Below, piece by piece: positions 6,740-8,641 of a stretch of 8,641 nt of DNA. Both the position numbers and the translations under genes were made by a program. Under the pieces are notes generated by a model. The model saw nothing but the letters and a program-made list of their open reading frames with translations. It searched no databases and had not been told where the DNA came from. Within the stretch, counting starts at the first letter, position 1. The number at the start of each line of letters is the position of its first letter. Source of the DNA: DASYQV01 sp036005125. GTDB taxonomy: Bacteria; Acidobacteriota; Vicinamibacteria; Vicinamibacterales; UBA2999. The stretch covers positions 1 to 8,641 of the forward strand of contig DASYQV010000297.1 in the NCBI GenBank assembly GCA_036005125.1, given 5' to 3'.

Positions 6740-6777
6740 AGGCCGGCGACGATCGGGGTGTGACCGGCGCCGACCTC
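6739..6777 (-). terminator. Candidate hairpin after the small secreted protein gene
   Basis: Arms 6739-6748 and 6768-6777 form a 10-bp stem in minus-strand RNA (nine Watson-Crick pairs and one G-U) with a 19-base loop. It lies about 24 bases past the TAA stop at 6803-6801. No U-tract follows, so it would be an imperfect intrinsic terminator, or a partial stop or processing site between the small gene and the binding-protein block. Confidence 0.35.
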
Positions 6778-6800
6778 GCTGTTCGTTCCGGAATATCGCC

Positions 6801-7076
6801 TTAGGGGTTGCTCTCGGGGCACCCCACGCCGCAATACGTCCCGTCCGGCATGAGCGTGCCGAACAAGGTCACATCTGTGTTTTGGGGCAGACCGTCCGAG
6901 TACCCCGTCGTGTTCACGTAGTTGAAGCCGCCGTGCTGATCGAGGGTCGAGCCGGCACCCGCCATGCCGAAGCCGCGCTCGTCAGCCTGGCTCGCGGCCG
7001 GGATTGACCACCCACTCGCAAGCGCCATGACGCCGATGAAACCGAGGACGAAAGCGAGAATCGAAACGCGATTCAT
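6801..7076 (-). CDS. Small secreted protein of unknown function
   Basis: 91 residues that I do not recognise. The N-terminus MNRVSILAFVLGFIGVMALA is a classical signal-peptide hydrophobic core and is followed by IPAASQA, so cleavage after about Ala31 is likely. The mature part of about 60 residues is rich in Gly, Asp and Asn (for example FNYVNTTGYSDGLPQNTD) and ends DGTYCGVGCPESNP. Cys82 and Cys86 form a CXXXC pair that could make a disulfide or bind a metal. A very strong Shine-Dalgarno (GGGAGGG, complement of 7085-7091, eight bases before the ATG) and a clean TAA stop support it as real. It lies between the receiver protein and the binding-protein cluster on the same strand, with hairpin-rich gaps on both sides. 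A role as an extracellular signal or binding partner is conceivable but unsupported. Confidence 0.78.
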   Translation of the reverse strand: MNRVSILAFVLGFIGVMALASGWSIPAASQADERGFGMAGAGSTLDQHGGFNYVNTTGYSDGLPQNTDVTLFGTLMPDGTYCGVGCPESNP

Positions 7077-7084
7077 CTTTTCGT

Positions 7085-7091
7085 CCCTCCC
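7085..7091 (-). promoter_or_regulatory. Very strong ribosome binding site of the small secreted protein
   Basis: GGGAGGG on the minus strand, eight bases before the ATG at 7076, within a longer purine run (complement of 7085-7098). It supports a genuine, well-translated small gene and fixes the start codon. Confidence 0.75.
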
Positions 7092-7098
7092 TTCCTCG

Positions 7099-7126
7099 CC
7101 TAGTCGTGACTCTTCCTGTCACTAGG
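7099..7126 (-). promoter_or_regulatory. Hairpin just upstream of the small protein's ribosome site
   Basis: CCTAGT (7099-7104) pairs perfectly with ACTAGG (7121-7126), and inside them GAC (7108-7110) pairs with GTC (7118-7120) across a three-base bulge. An alternative pairing uses GTGAC with GTCAC. The structure ends only about seven bases from the purine-rich ribosome site, so it could influence translation or mRNA stability of the small secreted protein. This is inference from position. Confidence 0.3.
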
Positions 7127-7134
7127 GCGTGAGG

Positions 7135-7169
7135 ACGGCCGGAACGGCCGTTCACCTCGGGTGAACGGC
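7135..7169 (-). terminator. Strong hairpin after the receiver gene, with an overlapping alternative hairpin
   Basis: GCCGTTCACC (7147-7156) and GGTGAACGGC (7160-7169) are perfect 10-base arms around a 3-base loop, beginning three bases after the TAG stop of the receiver gene. A second hairpin with arms ACGGCCG (7135-7141) and CGGCCGT (7145-7151) shares bases 7147-7151, so the two cannot form together. No U-tract follows. It could be a non-canonical terminator, a 3' stabilising structure or an attenuator ahead of the small secreted protein gene. Confidence 0.5.
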
Positions 7170-7172
7170 GGG

Positions 7173-8210
7173 CTACAGCTCCCAGCGGAGGGTGGCGCGC
7201 GGGTCCGGCGCGTAGCTGCAGAAGGTGCCGGTGCGCAGCGTGGCCTCGAAATGCCTGGCGAGCTCGGGGCTGCTTTTCGCGATGTGCTCGAGAGCGCCCT
7301 TGATCGCACGGGTCACGTTGATTCGGGCGCGCTCGGCATCCGATGAGGCCTTGCGATCGCGCCCGCCGAGCCCGGCGGCGGCGGCGAGCTCGTGGGCGAG
7401 GAGGTCGCGCTCCTCCTTCGCTCGGCCGGCCCGTTCGCGGTCGTTCCAACGCTCGGCCTCGCGGAGCTCTTCCTCGAGGTCGTCCAGGCGTTCCTTGTAC
7501 TGCGCCTTCGCCTCGGCATCGAGGATCGGGCCCGCGTCGCCCCCGACGGCCAGAGGCGCACCATCGGACGGCGCCTGCGAGATGACCAGGTCGAGCGCAT
7601 GCACCTCCCGGTCCGGCGCGCGCAACAGGGCCGCGATGTAGTGGAGACCCTTCGCGTCCTTCAGGCGGAAGGCGGTCCCCTCGAACGCAATCGTCCAGAA
7701 CTCGCCCTCGCGGCGGAACACGGCGGTCCCGCCAAGACCGCGCAGGGAAAGGATCTCGACGACCTGCGACGCGACGCGATCCTCGAGCGTTCGATTCAGC
7801 TGCGCCAGCTCGGCGGCCTGGCGCTGGATCGTGTCGTGAAACGACTTGATCCGCAGGAGCGAGCGGATCCGCGCCAGGAGCTCCTGCTTTTCGAAAGGTT
7901 CGACGACGAAGTCGTCCGCCCCGGAGTCGATCGCGGCGACCTTGTCCTGATCGGGGTTCGCCGTGATCATCACGATCGGGACGAATCTCGTCGCGTCGTT
8001 CGCGCGGATGCGTCGGCAGACCTCGTAACCGGTTATACCGGGCATGACGACATCCAGAAGGATGAGATCGGGCGGGTCGGTCGCGGCGAGTCGAAGCGCC
8101 TCATCGCCAGAGGATGCCGAGCAGATCGAGTATCCGTATGGCCCGAGCATGGCCTCGAGCAGCCGCAGGTTTTGCGGCCGGTCATCCACGAGGAGGATGC
8201 GATCGCCCAC
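7173..8210 (-). CDS. Receiver-domain protein with coiled coil and unusual C-terminal module
   Basis: 345 residues from a GTG with a GAGG six bases ahead (complement of 8217-8220). Residues 1-121 are a CheY-like receiver: acidic pair Asp9-Asp10, phospho-acceptor Asp53 in LILLDVVMPG, and Thr83. The near-invariant Lys before Pro-Phe is Glu104 (DDFVVEPF), so phosphorylation signalling may be altered. A charged, probably coiled-coil linker follows (about 122-155). The C-terminal part starts with FRREGEFWTIAFEGTAFRLK, continues with a long Glu/Arg-rich helical stretch (about 230-275) and RARINVTRAIKGALEHIAK, and ends RTGTFCSYAPDP. From memory, this module also ends large AAA/TPR regulators in Actinobacteria and Chloroflexota; I know of no assigned function. 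It shows no standard HTH, GGDEF or phosphatase output domain. It follows the XRE gene by 25 bp, probably in one operon. Whether the kinase at 233 phosphorylates it is unknown. Confidence 0.9.
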   Translation of the reverse strand: MGDRILLVDDRPQNLRLLEAMLGPYGYSICSASSGDEALRLAATDPPDLILLDVVMPGITGYEVCRRIRANDATRFVPIVMITANPDQDKVAAIDSGADDFVVEPFEKQELLARIRSLLRIKSFHDTIQRQAAELAQLNRTLEDRVASQVVEILSLRGLGGTAVFRREGEFWTIAFEGTAFRLKDAKGLHYIAALLRAPDREVHALDLVISQAPSDGAPLAVGGDAGPILDAEAKAQYKERLDDLEEELREAERWNDRERAGRAKEERDLLAHELAAAAGLGGRDRKASSDAERARINVTRAIKGALEHIAKSSPELARHFEATLRTGTFCSYAPDPRATLRWEL

Positions 8211-8216
8211 TTATTG

Positions 8217-8220
8217 CCTC
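8217..8220 (-). promoter_or_regulatory. Ribosome binding site of the receiver protein
   Basis: GAGG on the minus strand with six bases to the GTG at 8210. It supports the GTG as the true start, which puts the first receiver strand (RILLVDD) directly at the N-terminus. Confidence 0.6.
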
Positions 8221-8235
8221 GTTGGCAGCTGCAGC

Positions 8236-8641
8236 TCAGAGCGCGAAGCGGCTGGCCGCCTCGGCGGCGCCGAAAAGCAGCACCACCTTTTCGGCCCGCG
8301 TGACCGAGTCTGTCGTTACGCCCTGCTTGGCGGCGATGATCGTCCTCACGAATCGGACGATCGCGTCCTTGTCCTCATCCGACAGGCAGCTGGCGGGCAC
8401 GGCAAGGATCGCGGCTTCCCAGTCGGGGAGGGACTTCGTTTCGCCGGCATACCAGCGTGGATCGGCGATGTGCCGCAACGAGACCTCGAGCGCGTTCGAG
8501 AGCCGTTCGACGAGCTCGATGCCGGGATCCGCGATCTCGCCCGCCTCGAGCCGGCTGATGTAGCCCTTGTCCACTCCGGCGAGGTCAGCGAGAGCCTGCT
8601 GCGTCAGCTTGCGGTGCCTTCGGAACCGCCGCACCCGGTCG
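8236..8641 (-). CDS. XRE-family helix-turn-helix regulator (5' end outside window)
   Basis: At least 134 residues, ending at a TGA (8238-8236). The start lies beyond the right edge: the frame stays open to the last base and reads DRVRRFRRHRKLTQ, whereas members usually begin some residues before this, so the GTG at 8634 is probably internal. The HTH is LTQQALADLAGVDKGYISRLEAGE, with the typical recognition helix, followed by IELVERLSNALEVSLRHIAD. The remaining half (LPDWEAAILAVPASCLSDED and an Ala-rich end) is not a domain I can name; it may bind a ligand or a partner. It is 25 bp upstream of the receiver gene and on the same strand, so it probably heads or belongs to that operon and may autoregulate it. 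A DNA-binding partner would fit a receiver protein that lacks its own HTH, but this is inference. Confidence 0.88.
   Translation of the reverse strand, partial: DRVRRFRRHRKLTQQALADLAGVDKGYISRLEAGEIADPGIELVERLSNALEVSLRHIADPRWYAGETKSLPDWEAAILAVPASCLSDEDKDAIVRFVRTIIAAKQGVTTDSVTRAEKVVLLFGAAEAASRFAL

Noticed and set aside
8227..8236. Perfect 10-bp palindrome AGCTGCAGCT between the XRE and receiver genes
   Set aside because: It is short, low in complexity and overlaps the XRE stop; there is nothing else to mark it as an operator.
7392..8303. Plus-strand open frame of 303 codons opposite the receiver gene
   Set aside because: It mirrors the receiver coding sequence, has no recognisable motif, and the minus-strand reading has clear receiver residues and a ribosome site.
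8632..8634. GTG as the start of the XRE gene
   Set aside because: The frame continues upstream to the window edge with DRV, typical of residues that precede this motif in XRE proteins, so the true start is probably outside the window.
1..8641. CRISPR array, tRNA/rRNA, insertion sequence or phage attachment site
   Set aside because: No regularly spaced repeats, RNA gene signature, transposase or integrase sequence was visible on either strand. The only repeats are between the paralogous binding-protein genes.

Overview
This GC-rich window (frequent GTG starts, short intergenic gaps) carries nine protein-coding genes, two of them cut by the window edges, and no RNA gene, CRISPR array or insertion sequence that I can see. 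The organism is probably a free-living, GC-rich soil or water bacterium. A receiver protein with an actinobacterial/chloroflexotal style C-terminal module, an XdhC/CoxI-type gene and Tat-exported lipoproteins make Chloroflexota or a related uncultured lineage my best guess, but the sequence alone does not settle this.

Layout. At the left edge, the first 60 codons of an XdhC/CoxI-family gene run leftward off the window. Divergent from it, across about 50 bp holding a near-perfect 18-bp palindrome, a membrane sensor histidine kinase (Cache, HAMP, GAF, HisKA, HATPase) runs rightward to 2599. Everything to its right is on the minus strand. In transcription order this is: an XRE-type DNA-binding protein (cut at the right edge), a receiver-domain protein with an unusual C-terminal module, a 91-residue secreted protein, and four tandem paralogous substrate-binding lipoproteins of the ABC_sub_bind (TrpX-like, PF04392) family. 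The last of the four collides tail to tail with the kinase; both genes end on the same TCATGA hexamer.

The striking part is the block of four binding proteins (2594-6676). Each successive pair overlaps by four bases (GTGA, GTGA, ATGA), all four have a twin-arginine motif followed by a lipobox Cys, and no ABC permease or ATPase is present. They fall into two sub-pairs, so the cluster looks like successive duplication and divergence. Their position beside a Cache-sensor kinase, a receiver protein and an XRE regulator makes a role as an array of ligand sensors or scavengers worth testing, but that is inference. Other oddities are a Glu in place of the conserved receiver Lys, competing hairpins ahead of the small secreted protein gene, and a Shine-Dalgarno present at one duplicated junction but missing at the other.
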